From assembly GCA_965228065.1 (NCBI GenBank), contig OZ245788.1, forward strand, positions 2,356,001 through 2,420,000: DNA of 64,000 bases, read 5' to 3'. Position 1 is the first letter of the stretch; each line of letters begins with the position of its first letter. The notes below the pieces were generated by a model that saw only the letters and a list, made by a program, of their open reading frames with translations, did not search any database and was not told where the DNA came from. The translations under genes were made by a program, and so were the position numbers. Of the stretch, positions 43,661 through 52,375 are shown one piece after another. This stretch comes from Sphingobium_A sp965228065 (GTDB taxonomy: Bacteria; Pseudomonadota; Alphaproteobacteria; Sphingomonadales; Sphingomonadaceae).

Positions 43661-45064
43661 TCAGCTCTGCGGCGGGACGGTCTTTCCCGGGTTCATGATG
43701 CCCAGCGGGTCCAGCGCCTGCTTGATCGACCGCATGACATCGAGTGCTGGCCCGTGTTCGGCCTCCATCAGGCCAAGCTTGTGGAGCCCGACACCATGTT
43801 CGCCGGTGATCGTGCCGCCACAGGCGAGCGCCCGCCGTGCGATGCTCTCGCTCAATGCATCGGCGCGCTGCGGTTCGTCCGGATCGTTCGGATCGAACAA
43901 TATCAGCACATGGAAATTGCCGTCGCCGACATGGCCGACGATCGTACAGGTCAGGCCGGACGCATCGGCCTCCGCCTTGGTCTCCAATATGCACGCGGCC
44001 AGGTTGGAGATGGGCACGCAAGCGTCGGTCGAGAAGGCCTCGCTGCCGGGTTTGAGGCTTCGGCCCGCCCAATAGGCATTGTGCCGCGCGGTCCAGAGGC
44101 GGGTCCGTTCCTCCTGCGCGTCCGCCCATTTGAGCGGACTTCCGCCGAACGAACCGACCAGTTCGCGCACCTGATCGATCTGCTCGTTCACCGCGGCGGC
44201 CGAGCCGTGGAATTCCATGAACAATGTCGGCAATTCCCGGAAACCGTCGAGCTTCGAATAGGCGATGCATGCCCGCATCTGCACGTCGTCGAGCAGTTCG
44301 ATCCGCGCGATCGCGATCCCCATCTGCATGATCACGGTGACCGCTTCGATCGCGCCTTCCAATGTCTCGAACTGGCAGACGGCGGCGGCGATCACGTCGG
44401 GAATGCCGAACAGACGAAGCTGCAGTTCTGTGATGACGCCGAGCGTGCCTTCGCTGCCGATATAGAGCCGGGTCAGGTCGTATCCGGCCGACGATTTCCG
44501 GGCGCGTCCGCCGGTGCGGATGATCGTGCCCTGCGGCGTGACGACGGTCAGTCCCAGCGTGACGTCGCGCATCGTGCCGTAACGCACGGCATTGGTGCCC
44601 GACGCGCGCGTCGCCGCCATGCCGCCCAGCGTCGCGTTCGCACCTGGGTCGAGTGGAAAGAACAATCCTTCCGATCGGATATAGGCGTTGAGCTGCTCGC
44701 GGGTGACGCCCGCCTCGACGCGGCAATCCAGATCGGCGGCGCTTGTCGACAGGATCCGGTTCATGGCCGACATGTCGAGACTGATGCCGCCCTGCGATGC
44801 CTGGATCTGTCCCTCCAGAGAGGTGCCGACACCGAACGGAATGACGGGTACGCGGTGCATGGCGCACAGGCCGATGATGTCCGCCACTTCGGCCGTGTCG
44901 TGCGCAAAGACCACGGCATCGGGCGCCATCATCTCGCGGACGCCTTCGCCATGGCCATGCGCCTCGCGCACCGCCAGCGATGTCGTGAAACGGTCGCCCA
45001 GCCTGCTTGTCAGGGCGGAGGCGAGGGCGGTCATGGCTGTGTCGGGGATAGGGGATGTGGTCAT
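43661..45064 (-). CDS. FAD-linked oxidase (D-lactate/glycolate/D-2-hydroxyacid dehydrogenase family)
   Basis: A 467-residue flavoprotein. The FAD-binding domain (about 35-215; VIPFGVGTSLEGQ, LDPGANATLGGMAATRASGTNAVRYG in two parts) and the FAD-oxidase C-terminal domain (about 220-465; VGHVGDGNFH, ITGEHGVGLHK) are complete. Members oxidise D-lactate, glycolate or D-2-hydroxyglutarate and pass electrons to cytochromes or ETF. ATG 45064 is selected; the frame runs on upstream, but that part overlaps the divergent MEKHLA gene. It converges on the D-amino-acid operon, so a D-2-hydroxyacid substrate is suggestive, not shown. Confidence 0.88.
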   Translation of the reverse strand: MTTSPIPDTAMTALASALTSRLGDRFTTSLAVREAHGHGEGVREMMAPDAVVFAHDTAEVADIIGLCAMHRVPVIPFGVGTSLEGQIQASQGGISLDMSAMNRILSTSAADLDCRVEAGVTREQLNAYIRSEGLFFPLDPGANATLGGMAATRASGTNAVRYGTMRDVTLGLTVVTPQGTIIRTGGRARKSSAGYDLTRLYIGSEGTLGVITELQLRLFGIPDVIAAAVCQFETLEGAIEAVTVIMQMGIAIARIELLDDVQMRACIAYSKLDGFRELPTLFMEFHGSAAAVNEQIDQVRELVGSFGGSPLKWADAQEERTRLWTARHNAYWAGRSLKPGSEAFSTDACVPISNLAACILETKAEADASGLTCTIVGHVGDGNFHVLILFDPNDPDEPQRADALSESIARRALACGGTITGEHGVGLHKLGLMEAEHGPALDVMRSIKQALDPLGIMNPGKTVPPQS

Positions 45065-45148
45065 GGTGTGGGGGTCGAATTTCCCGAGCATCCTGTCAAT
45101 GGTTCCCCGCTGTTGGTCTGCGCGCGGATGCCCGCTATCGCGGGGGCG

Positions 45149-45619
45149 ATGACGATCCAGCAACTGCCCCCGCATTTCACCACGGCCGCGATGCGGTCGA
45201 AGCTCGACCTGATTGCGCAGAGCTATCTTAGATTGACGGGCCGGGCACTGGTGACCTCGACCGCCGATCCTGCGTCTGAACTCTGGACGGCGCCACGTGT
45301 CATCGTGGCGCATGGCGTACAGGCTGATCCTATCTTCTTCTTCGGCAATTGTGCTGCGCTCGACCGGTTCGAGGTCACGCTGGACGCATTCACGGCAATG
45401 CCATCGCGCCTGTCGGCGGAGCCGCTGTTGCGCGAGGAACGTCAGGCTCTGCTCGATCGGGTTAGCCGCGACGGCTTCATCGACGATTATTCGGGCATCC
45501 GTATCTCCGCCACGGGCCGCCGCTTCCGCATCGAGCAGGCGACGGTCTGGAACCTGATCGACGAGCAGGGCGCGGTGCATGGGCAGGCTGCGACGTTCGA
45601 TCGGTGGGTGGATTTGTAG
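45149..45619 (+). CDS. MEKHLA-domain protein
   Basis: A 156-residue cytosolic protein almost entirely made of one MEKHLA domain (a PAS-like sensor module also found at the end of plant HD-ZIP III proteins). Diagnostic segments are LWTAPRVIVAHGVQADPIFFFGN (in two parts), MPSRLSAEPLLREERQ, GFIDDYSGIRIS and GQAATFDRW. The ligand and role are unknown in bacteria. ATG 45149 is preferred over an in-frame ATG seven codons earlier because the usual domain lead-in begins here. The gene is divergent from the FAD oxidase. A damaged second copy lies 2 kb downstream. Confidence 0.85.
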   Translation: MTIQQLPPHFTTAAMRSKLDLIAQSYLRLTGRALVTSTADPASELWTAPRVIVAHGVQADPIFFFGNCAALDRFEVTLDAFTAMPSRLSAEPLLREERQALLDRVSRDGFIDDYSGIRISATGRRFRIEQATVWNLIDEQGAVHGQAATFDRWVDL

Positions 45620-45639
45620 GGCGGAGGGCCTCTGCAAAT

Positions 45640-45653
45640 GTCCGCTTGCGGAC
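45640..45653. terminator. Short GC hairpin after the MEKHLA gene
   Basis: GTCCGC-TT-GCGGAC forms a perfect 6-bp stem 20 bases after the stop codon. There is no T run, and the loop is only two bases, so it is a weak terminator candidate or a dispersed palindrome. Confidence 0.4.
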
Positions 45654-45847
45654 GTTCGAACCGTCGCCCCGCCCGGTGTGATGGCGTTGGCCAATAGCCC
45701 CATCAGGATAAGTTTGTCCTAATTGGAGAATTGTGCTTGACTTATAAGATTGCGACGACCTAGCCAATTTGCAGAAAAAATCGAAGCGAGTCGCAATATG
45801 GTTCGCACGGGGAAGCCGGGATTCCGGCAAAAAAGGGGATGGCTACG

Positions 45848-47311
45848 ATGATCCGTCGTTACGTTTGCTTGCTCGGCATGCCGGCGCTTTTGGCTTTTCC
45901 CGGATCCATGGCGATCGCGCAGAGCGCACCGAGTGCACAAAGCGCGCAGAGCACACCGAACGCACGCTTCGATCTTGCGAAGACGCAAGCGGTTCTCACC
46001 ACCCTCATCAAGCGATCACTCGCCGAGAATGGCATTCCGTCGATGTCGATCGCGTTGGTTCGCGACGGCAAGATCGTTTGGACGGCGGCGTTCGGCTACG
46101 CCAATATGGCCACCCGCACGCCCGCGACCACCGAAACGATCTACAGCACCGGATCATCGTTCAAGTCGGTTACCGCGACCGCCCTCATGCAGCTCACCGA
46201 GCAAGGCAAGCTCAAGCTGGACAGCCCGATCAACGATTACCTGGGCGACGATACGGTTCAGGACCGGCTGCAGAGCGAGAAGCCGGTGACGTTCACCAAC
46301 CTGCTGTCCATGTGGTCCGGGCTGATCGGCGGCGCGAATACCGATCCCATCTGGGGCCGGAAATTGCCGAAGACCATGGAGGAATTCACCGGCAAGCTCT
46401 ATTCGATCCGGCCAGCCGAAACGAAGTGGGAATATAACAACTTCGGGTACGGAACGGCGGGTCTTCTGGTGCAGAAGATTTCGGGGGTCGAGTACGAGAA
46501 ATACGTGGTCGACAACATCCTGAAACCGATCGGCGTGACGACGCCTCATCCGGTCTATCCCTCGGCGGACATGGTCGAGCGTATGGCGCTGCCGTATCTG
46601 GCCGGTGGCTCGCTTGGCCAGCCCGTGCCGACGGCCCAAGTGCATTTCGACGTGTATCCGGCCGGCGACATATATCTGCGCCCCTCCGACATGGCTCGCT
46701 ACCTCATCGCGCAACTCAATGGCGGCGTCGTCGACGGTCAGCGGATCCTGTCGGAAGAGTCGGTGCGCGAGATGCACAAGCCGCGCTTCGGCGGCGACTA
46801 TGGCTTCGGGTTTTGGAGCGTGCGCGACCCGGTCTCGGGCCACACCATGATCCATCATGGCGGAGCCATCCCGGGTCAGCGGGCATTCCTGGTCGGCGAC
46901 CTCGATGCCAAGGTCGGCCTCTATTACATGACCAATTCCGACTCTCTGCCCGATGAGGCTCCGCCCGCATGGTCGGACGTGACGGACGCAGCCCTCAAGC
47001 TGCTACGCGGAGAGGATTACACCATCCCGGCGGAACGCAAGGGCATCGCCGTGAACGAAAAGCTCCTCGACAGCTATGTCGGCACCTACGAACTGGGTCG
47101 CGGGGGCATCGTCATCAGCCGCGAAGGCCGCACCCTCGTCATTCAGCAAAAGGGCGAGCCGGCAAAAAGCGAACTGCTCGCGACAACCCCTGAGCGCTTC
47201 GTCCAGCGGGGCAGCAGCCGCACGGTCACCTTCGAAGGCGAGGGCGGCAAGATCGACCGGCTCGTCCTGGAGGTCGGCAGCAGGCGCATGACGGCGACCC
47301 GCGCCAAGTAG
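45848..47311 (+). CDS. Exported serine hydrolase (beta-lactamase family)
   Basis: A 487-residue protein with a signal peptide (LLGMPALLAFPGSMAIAQS), a penicillin-binding-protein-like catalytic domain with SxxK at S103-SF-K106 (TGSSFKSVT), YNN (WEYNNFGYG) and IHHGG, and a C-terminal beta-rich domain from about residue 390. It is a paralogue-level relative of the 40.5 kb hydrolase but is not closely similar. ATG 45848 is preferred: the GGGG ribosome binding site abuts the ATG at 45839 and cannot serve it, but is nine bases from 45848. The gene lies between an intact and a broken MEKHLA gene. The substrate is not evident. Confidence 0.87.
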   Translation: MIRRYVCLLGMPALLAFPGSMAIAQSAPSAQSAQSTPNARFDLAKTQAVLTTLIKRSLAENGIPSMSIALVRDGKIVWTAAFGYANMATRTPATTETIYSTGSSFKSVTATALMQLTEQGKLKLDSPINDYLGDDTVQDRLQSEKPVTFTNLLSMWSGLIGGANTDPIWGRKLPKTMEEFTGKLYSIRPAETKWEYNNFGYGTAGLLVQKISGVEYEKYVVDNILKPIGVTTPHPVYPSADMVERMALPYLAGGSLGQPVPTAQVHFDVYPAGDIYLRPSDMARYLIAQLNGGVVDGQRILSEESVREMHKPRFGGDYGFGFWSVRDPVSGHTMIHHGGAIPGQRAFLVGDLDAKVGLYYMTNSDSLPDEAPPAWSDVTDAALKLLRGEDYTIPAERKGIAVNEKLLDSYVGTYELGRGGIVISREGRTLVIQQKGEPAKSELLATTPERFVQRGSSRTVTFEGEGGKIDRLVLEVGSRRMTATRAK

Positions 47312-47346
47312 CTCGGAGCGTTCCGCCCCGCACAAGGGTGAACTGA

Positions 47347-47743
47347 ATGGCTGGGTGCGCCTTGACGCCGTCGTCGGATGATCCCGCACAGGTGCTCTGG
47401 ACTGTGCCGCGCGTGATCGTCGCGCACGGGACGGAGGCGGACCCGATCTTATTCTTCGTCAATCGCGACGCGCTCGATCGGTTCGAAGTGACTGACGCGG
47501 GGCGCATTCACGGCAATGCCCTCGCGCCTGTCGACGGAACCGATGCTGCGAGAGGAGCGCCAGACGCTGCTCGACCGCGTCGCGCGCGCCGGCTTCATCG
47601 ACGATTATTCGGGCATCCGCATCTCCGCCACGGGCCGCCGCTTCCGCATCGAGCAGGCAACGGTCTGGACCCTGATCGACGAGCAGGGCGCGGTGCATGG
47701 GCAGGCCGCGACGTTTGATCGGTGGGTGGATTTGCGGGACTGA
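47347..47743 (+). pseudogene. Truncated, frameshifted second MEKHLA gene
   Basis: The first part (LWTVPRVIVAHGTEADPILFFVN..., ending ALDRFEVT) reads in one frame and the rest (MPSRLSTEPMLREERQ... through FDRWVDLRD) in another. Aligned with the intact gene at 45149, a net gain of four bases lies near 47490-47510, just after FEVT. About 30 N-terminal residues are absent. The final 144 bp (47591-47734) differ from the intact copy (45473-45616) at only five positions, whereas the 5' half is clearly more diverged. Confidence 0.85.
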
Positions 47744-48030
47744 GGGGCTCACCAATTCATCGTCTCATAAAATGCGGCCTGTCGGCAAACGCTCGCTTGC
47801 GGACATCGGAGGAGCAATTGAGCTCACCACGACCTCAGCCGAGCCGGTGGATCAGGCTTGGCGAGGAGATCAGCCGGGGCCTAGAAATGGGCAGAGGAGT
47901 GTCCACCGCTCTCCCGGCACCAGCGTCCGCCTACGTCCCAATTGCGGCATTCATTTGCTCTCCCCTGACGACTATCGGTTTAGAATGGGCCGGGCCACCG
48001 AGGCCTCAACCATCAAAAGCAGCCATTGCG
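47744..48030. other. 287-bp gap at the left edge of the accessory island
   Basis: Two overlapping frames are open here for about 110 codons each, but neither has a plausible ribosome binding site, domain or normal composition. I see no gene, tRNA or mobile-element end. Base composition begins to shift toward A/T on the right side. Confidence 0.5.
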
Positions 48031-48070
48031 TTTAATTTCTTCCCCCTCTATTGAGGGGGTGAAAATTAAA
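48031..48070. promoter_or_regulatory. 40-bp palindrome immediately before the island's first gene
   Basis: Arms TTTAATTT (48031-48038) and AAATTAAA (48063-48070) pair, then three mismatched bases, then CCCCCTC (48042-48048) with GAGGGGG (48053-48059) around a TATT loop. It ends just before the GGAG ribosome binding site of the 48082 gene. It could be the operator for the HTH protein encoded two genes on, or a leader hairpin. Autoregulation by an upstream palindrome is usual for HTH-containing toxin-antitoxin-like pairs. Confidence 0.7.
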
Positions 48071-48081
48071 CGGAGTTTCAA

Positions 48082-48714
48082 ATGCCCTCGTTTATGACCG
48101 CGATCGTGCAGGGTGATGCCAATATGTCGAACCGACTCAGCGATTTCGGCATCGTTCCGGAACAATTGCTGTCTATCGGCAGGGTAGCCCGCATGTGGGC
48201 CGACGACGCAAGCCCTTTGATGCCGGTCAACGCGCCCGGAACGCTGGCGTACATCTACGGCGTCCAAGAACTTCGCCAGCAACTTCTAGACGGAAACTGG
48301 ATCGCCGACCGCACGTGCGGGATCGAAGCAGTGATCAACCGCGATCGTCGCATGCGGATCGCGTTTCAAAACGTAGACCGCGCATGCGATCCGATTTTTT
48401 CCCCGAATCCGCGTTCCGCAAAGGGAAGCGCCGCCGAGAACCTCTGTGGTCCAACTCTGTTCGAATATTCAGGGGTGGAAGCTGGTCCGCTTACGGGAGT
48501 CATGCAGGACGGCGTCCCAACATATTATCTGATGGTGGGCGAGGACGGGAGTGTTGAGCTGTCGCACCCGGTCATCAGCAACGGCTGCTATGCGTACTTT
48601 TACGAGCGCATTTTCGTCAACGCGCCCGACAGCGATTGGGTCGATGAGATCAATCCCGAAACGGGCCCGCTCGAAGACTTTGATATCCAAGTTCATTTTA
48701 AAGACGGCATATGA
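48082..48714 (+). CDS. Unknown 210-residue protein coupled to an HTH-ImmA/IrrE gene
   Basis: I do not recognise a domain. The protein is soluble, acidic toward its C terminus, with segments such as PGTLAYIYGVQELRQQLLDG and GVPTYYLMVGEDGSVELSHP, and several scattered Cys residues. No signal peptide is seen. ATG 48082 is six bases after GGAG. Its TGA overlaps the ATG of the following metallopeptidase gene (ATGA), so the two proteins are made together and probably act together. By analogy with pairs in which an ImmA-like protease cleaves or controls a partner, this could be the protease substrate or a toxin; that is inference. Confidence 0.75.
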   Translation: MPSFMTAIVQGDANMSNRLSDFGIVPEQLLSIGRVARMWADDASPLMPVNAPGTLAYIYGVQELRQQLLDGNWIADRTCGIEAVINRDRRMRIAFQNVDRACDPIFSPNPRSAKGSAAENLCGPTLFEYSGVEAGPLTGVMQDGVPTYYLMVGEDGSVELSHPVISNGCYAYFYERIFVNAPDSDWVDEINPETGPLEDFDIQVHFKDGI

Positions 48715-49787
48715 GTTTCAGTGCACACCGACTCATCATCGCACGACAAAGGCGCAAGCTATCTGGCAAGGAGCTCGCCGATCGAGCGGGTCTGACACCC
48801 GTTACCGTGTCCAAAGCAGAAAACGGGCACCAAGTGGAGACAGCAACGGCCGAAAAGTTTGCGCGGGCCTTGGAATATCCACTCGATTTCTTCTATCTCG
48901 ACGCTCCAGAGGTGATCGAGGCAGATACCGTTAGCTTCCGCAGCCTCAAGAAAATGAGCGCAGCGGAACGCGATGCGTCGCTTGCTGCGGGTGCGCTTGG
49001 CGTCGAGCTGTACGAGTGGATCGACACACGCTTCGATCTGCCTAATACTGACCTTATCGACCTCAACAAGGAACGTAGCCGACCCGAAAGTGCGGCGCGC
49101 CTTTTGCGTCAGCATTGGGGCCTTGGTGATCGGCCGATTGGAAATGTGCTTAAGCTTCTTGAATCAAAGGGTGTGCGCGTGTTGTCTCTTTCTGAGAATA
49201 CTCGAAACGTCGATGCCTACTCATTTTGGCGCAGCGATCGAGCATATATATTTCTCAATCAGGAGAAGACGGCCGAACGATCGATTTTCGACAGCGCCCA
49301 TGAGTTGGGACATCTCGTGCTGCATCATCATGCGGGCGCTCGCAATGACAAAGGTGCCGAATATCAAGCTGATCAATTTGCATCTGCATTTCTGATGCCG
49401 GAGCACGACATTAAGAACGAGCTTCCAAGCGTTGTTTCGCCACAACAGATTATTCGTGCCAAGAAGCGCTGGAAGGTATCAGCAATGGCACTTGCTTACC
49501 GGTTGCATGGACTAAAGCTGCTCAGTGACTGGAGTTATCGGGCATTTTGTATCGAACTGGGTAAGTTTGGATATCGAAATGGAGAGCCTGGCGGAGTCGA
49601 TCGAGAGACATCGATAGTCTTGGCGAAAGTCCTCGCGGCACTTTGGACGAAGCGTCTCACTAAAGCCGAGATTGCGCGAGACCTTGCAGTGCCACTAGAT
49701 GAGATCGAAACTCTGATCTTTAGATTGGCTGGTCCTACGCCATCGCCCGCGTCAGGTGCTGCGCTATCTCTCGTGCCGAGCGAATAG
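48711..49787 (+). CDS. HTH (XRE) regulator fused to ImmA/IrrE-type metallopeptidase
   Basis: A 358-residue protein. Residues 1-70 form an XRE-type helix-turn-helix (RKLSGKELADRAGLTPVTVSKAENG). Residues about 120-290 form an ImmA/IrrE (COG2856) zinc-metallopeptidase domain with HELGH (197-201) and a probable third ligand in GAEYQADQFASAFLMP. A C-terminal segment of 70 residues is unassigned. ImmA frees an integrated element by cleaving its repressor and IrrE/PprI controls a DNA-damage response; here the substrate is unknown. The ATG overlaps the upstream gene's stop. A hairpin (49800-49822) follows. Confidence 0.92.
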   Translation: MSFSAHRLIIARQRRKLSGKELADRAGLTPVTVSKAENGHQVETATAEKFARALEYPLDFFYLDAPEVIEADTVSFRSLKKMSAAERDASLAAGALGVELYEWIDTRFDLPNTDLIDLNKERSRPESAARLLRQHWGLGDRPIGNVLKLLESKGVRVLSLSENTRNVDAYSFWRSDRAYIFLNQEKTAERSIFDSAHELGHLVLHHHAGARNDKGAEYQADQFASAFLMPEHDIKNELPSVVSPQQIIRAKKRWKVSAMALAYRLHGLKLLSDWSYRAFCIELGKFGYRNGEPGGVDRETSIVLAKVLAALWTKRLTKAEIARDLAVPLDEIETLIFRLAGPTPSPASGAALSLVPSE

Positions 49788-49799
49788 TCCACATTCCCG

Positions 49800-49822
49800 C
49801 GCCGGAAAGCAGTATTCCGGCG
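49800..49822. terminator. Hairpin after the ImmA/IrrE gene
   Basis: CGCCGGAA and TTCCGGCG form a perfect 8-bp stem with a 7-base loop, 12 bases past the stop. It is followed by an A/T-rich stretch but no T run. Confidence 0.6.
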
Positions 49823-49952
49823 ACGGTTCAATAAATCATGTCATGAGTAACGAACCAAAAACTATCTTAGTAGCGATTAGGTGTGCTCTCACTGGAATTC
49901 TTGTCATGTAAAAGAGGTTGGCCCGGCGCTTCGTAGGCTGTCATGAAAGAAA

Positions 49953-51590
49953 ATGACTGTAATGATCAAAGTCAAATTAGATCATTTTATTCGATCTGCG
50001 CTTGAGATTGGTCATAGCGGCGACAACGATACATTGCCTTATGATTTGGATGCCGCCTTCGTCAAGGACAGGGCCGCCGATCTTGCGGCGCTTTGCTTGG
50101 GCCTGTTTCAGAGTGTCGAAAGCGGTGCGGTCGGTAAGCCGATCGCCTTTATGAATGGGCTCGCGATTGAAGCGGAACGCCTGCTTGTTCCGTCCGGACC
50201 GCATGGTTTCCGCATCACCACCAAAATCCACCCCTTTTGGAACCTCTATCTGAATGGGTTGGGCTTAGCGATCGCGGAAACGAACGAGGGACAGCGGAGC
50301 CCTCGGGCGCATTCGTATCGGCTCGCCGCACAGGGACCGGGCTTCTTCGACCGAACAAGGTCGTGGCGCGCATATAAGCTTGCCACATTGGACGAGTCCG
50401 GTCTGGGGGAGGAGCGGGCGGTGGTCATCCAGACCGATGTCGCGAGCTTCTACGAGCACATCTACCACCACCGGCTGGAAAATGTCGTTAAAGATTTGGC
50501 GCCAGGATCGACCTTAGCGATGCAGATCGATCGCATCCTGAGCAAGCTCGCGGCAGGCCGCTCCTTCGGCCTCCCAGTTGGTGGTCAATGCGCACGCATT
50601 TTAGCCGAAGTGATGATGACGCCGATTGATCGGTCTCTGACCGATGCCGGGCTCGTGTGGCACCGCTATGTCGACGATTATACCTTGATCTGCCGTTCGC
50701 AACAGGAAGCCTATAAGGCGCTCTCGGAATTATCGCATGCTTTGGCCGACTATGGCCTGTCGCTCAACCGCAGCAAGACGACAATCTTGAGCGCCAAACA
50801 TTATAAGGATTTCGTTTCAGCGCAGTTGGGTGAGGGAGAGGATTCCAGCCTCGCATTGCGGGAGCTTGATCTGCATTTCGACCCTTATTCCGACAATGCC
50901 AGTGTGGAATATGAAAAGCTTAAGCAATCATTCGAGAAGATCGACATTTCCTTTTTGCTCGATCTCGAACGCGAAAAATCGCAGCCGGACGCCTTCGTGC
51001 TCGCGCAGATCGGTCGCGCGCTCAAATTTCAGGAGCCTGCTATCGCGATCCAACTGTGCGCCACGCTCCTCAACCCGAACAATCTGGACTCTTTTCGTGC
51101 CTCATGGTCGAAAATCATGCGCGGCGTGTATGCCGTCCGGTCGAACGACCAGTTCGCAGCGATCTTTGCGGCAATCGACGCTTTGCTCGATCGGATCCCG
51201 ACCGCCGGCGCCCATTTACTCGTCCCCGAAGCCAATATGCTGCATTTCCTGCGAGCGATTCGGTTCGCCCGGACTGATCTACGCGGCGCCTTCGTCCGTC
51301 AGACCTACGATGCAACGATATCCGCCTCGGTCCGACGTGCTTGTATTGACTGCTGGAGGCATTGGGCCGACCGGTCGAGCTTCACGCGCTTGCGCAACCG
51401 ATGGCAAAATCTAGGCGCTGGCGAGCAAAGGATGCTGTGGCTGGCGGCAGGTGTGTTCGGCGACGAGGGTGTGAAGACAAGGGACCAACTACGCGGTTCG
51501 CTCGCACAGGCCTGGCAACTTGGGATCGAGGCCGGTTCACCGGACACTTTCGCGATCTGCTATGAAGAGTGGACCAAGCATGCCGTTTAG
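49953..51590 (+). CDS. Reverse transcriptase (RNA-directed DNA polymerase), defence-type candidate
   Basis: A 545-residue protein. Palm motifs are in order: VVIQTDVASFYEHI (first catalytic Asp, D162), GLPVGGQCARILAEV (206-220), the core RYVDDY (YVDD 239-242) and LSLNRSKT (269-276). No maturase X domain or HNH domain of group II introns is seen. Instead the C-terminal 250 residues look all-helical and repeat-like (for example AQIGRALKFQEPAIAIQLCA), as in the UG/Abi group of phage-defence RTs with alpha-helical repeat domains. No retron msr/msd structure is recognised in the 165 bp upstream. The stop lies 11 bases inside the next gene, a nuclease, so they are coupled. Confidence 0.9.
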   Translation: MTVMIKVKLDHFIRSALEIGHSGDNDTLPYDLDAAFVKDRAADLAALCLGLFQSVESGAVGKPIAFMNGLAIEAERLLVPSGPHGFRITTKIHPFWNLYLNGLGLAIAETNEGQRSPRAHSYRLAAQGPGFFDRTRSWRAYKLATLDESGLGEERAVVIQTDVASFYEHIYHHRLENVVKDLAPGSTLAMQIDRILSKLAAGRSFGLPVGGQCARILAEVMMTPIDRSLTDAGLVWHRYVDDYTLICRSQQEAYKALSELSHALADYGLSLNRSKTTILSAKHYKDFVSAQLGEGEDSSLALRELDLHFDPYSDNASVEYEKLKQSFEKIDISFLLDLEREKSQPDAFVLAQIGRALKFQEPAIAIQLCATLLNPNNLDSFRASWSKIMRGVYAVRSNDQFAAIFAAIDALLDRIPTAGAHLLVPEANMLHFLRAIRFARTDLRGAFVRQTYDATISASVRRACIDCWRHWADRSSFTRLRNRWQNLGAGEQRMLWLAAGVFGDEGVKTRDQLRGSLAQAWQLGIEAGSPDTFAICYEEWTKHAV

Positions 51591-52332
51591 TCGCCTCCCG
51601 GCGCGCGATCCGAGGACCGTTGCGCGCGATATTCCTGGCGTTCTCGACATCCTGTTTCCGCGCCTGACCGGCGGCCTCGTGAATGCCTTGAACGCAAAGA
51701 TGTTCTCCTTCCCCGGCATCAACCCGATCCCGAGCGAGACGATCGATAGAAGCGGCCTGCAAAAGGCGATGATGTTCGAACTGTCCGTAGCGCGCGCGGA
51801 AAGCGAGCTTCGAGGCGGCGAGGTGGCGTCATGGGATGAATGCCTAGTGATCGCGTCGAAGCGCCAGCGTCGCCATTTCGATGCGCGTATTCCGGAAAAG
51901 CTCGAGCCGAGCGATATCGTTGTTGCCGACCACGCCGCCCGCAATCTGGTAGCGATGCTGAACAGCGTTCAGGCTCAGCGGCCATCTGCAATTTTGGAAT
52001 ATGCGCCCCTTATTCCTGGCCTCGGCTGGGTGGCATCCGGCAACGGAGATTTCGCGATCGGCTCAACGCTCATCGAGGTCAAGCATACGGAGCGTAATTT
52101 CGGCGCGGGCGATTTTCGTCAGGTTCTTATGTACTGGCTCCTTCGTTACGCTCGAACCGTTGAGAATGACGGCAATATGTGGTCAGATATTCTGTTACTA
52201 AATCCGAGGCGTAACGCCGCACTGCTGGTCAACTATGAGCATCTGCTCCGGTCAGCATCCGCTTCGTCTAACCGCGTCGAGCTAGTCGAGTTGCTGCGGT
52301 CAGCAGTTGGACAGGATTTCGATCGGCGGTGA
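51580..52332 (+). CDS. PD-(D/E)XK-type nuclease-like protein
   Basis: A 250-residue protein. The segment GNGDFAIGSTLIEVKHTERNF contains the nuclease core, read as D157 in GDFAIG and E166-x-K168 in IEVKHT. Q181 in DFRQVLMYWLLRY is placed like the motif that follows the core in many restriction-like nucleases. The rest is unassigned. ATG 51580 overlaps the end of the RT gene; an in-frame ATG at 51562 is an alternative. Coupling to a reverse transcriptase suggests an effector or cDNA-processing partner. No methyltransferase is nearby, so this is not a restriction-modification pair. Confidence 0.75.
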   Translation: MPFSRLPARDPRTVARDIPGVLDILFPRLTGGLVNALNAKMFSFPGINPIPSETIDRSGLQKAMMFELSVARAESELRGGEVASWDECLVIASKRQRRHFDARIPEKLEPSDIVVADHAARNLVAMLNSVQAQRPSAILEYAPLIPGLGWVASGNGDFAIGSTLIEVKHTERNFGAGDFRQVLMYWLLRYARTVENDGNMWSDILLLNPRRNAALLVNYEHLLRSASASSNRVELVELLRSAVGQDFDRR

Positions 52333-52356
52333 GAAACGCAATTTAGGAAGGTGCTT

Positions 52357-52374
52357 ATCGATCGCGTGATCGAT
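52357..52374. terminator. Hairpin between convergent genes
   Basis: ATCGATC-GCGT-GATCGAT is a perfect 7-bp stem between the nuclease stop (52332) and the stop of the next minus-strand gene (52376). It lacks a T run. Confidence 0.5.
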
Positions 52375-52375
52375 G

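Noticed and set aside
47697..48054. Two ~110-codon frames after the MEKHLA pseudogene
   Set aside because: They have no ribosome binding site or domain, and both overlap the pseudogene end.
49788..49952. Retron-type non-coding RNA upstream of the reverse transcriptase
   Set aside because: Only one simple hairpin belonging to the upstream gene's end is visible; no long inverted msr/msd structure was found by eye.
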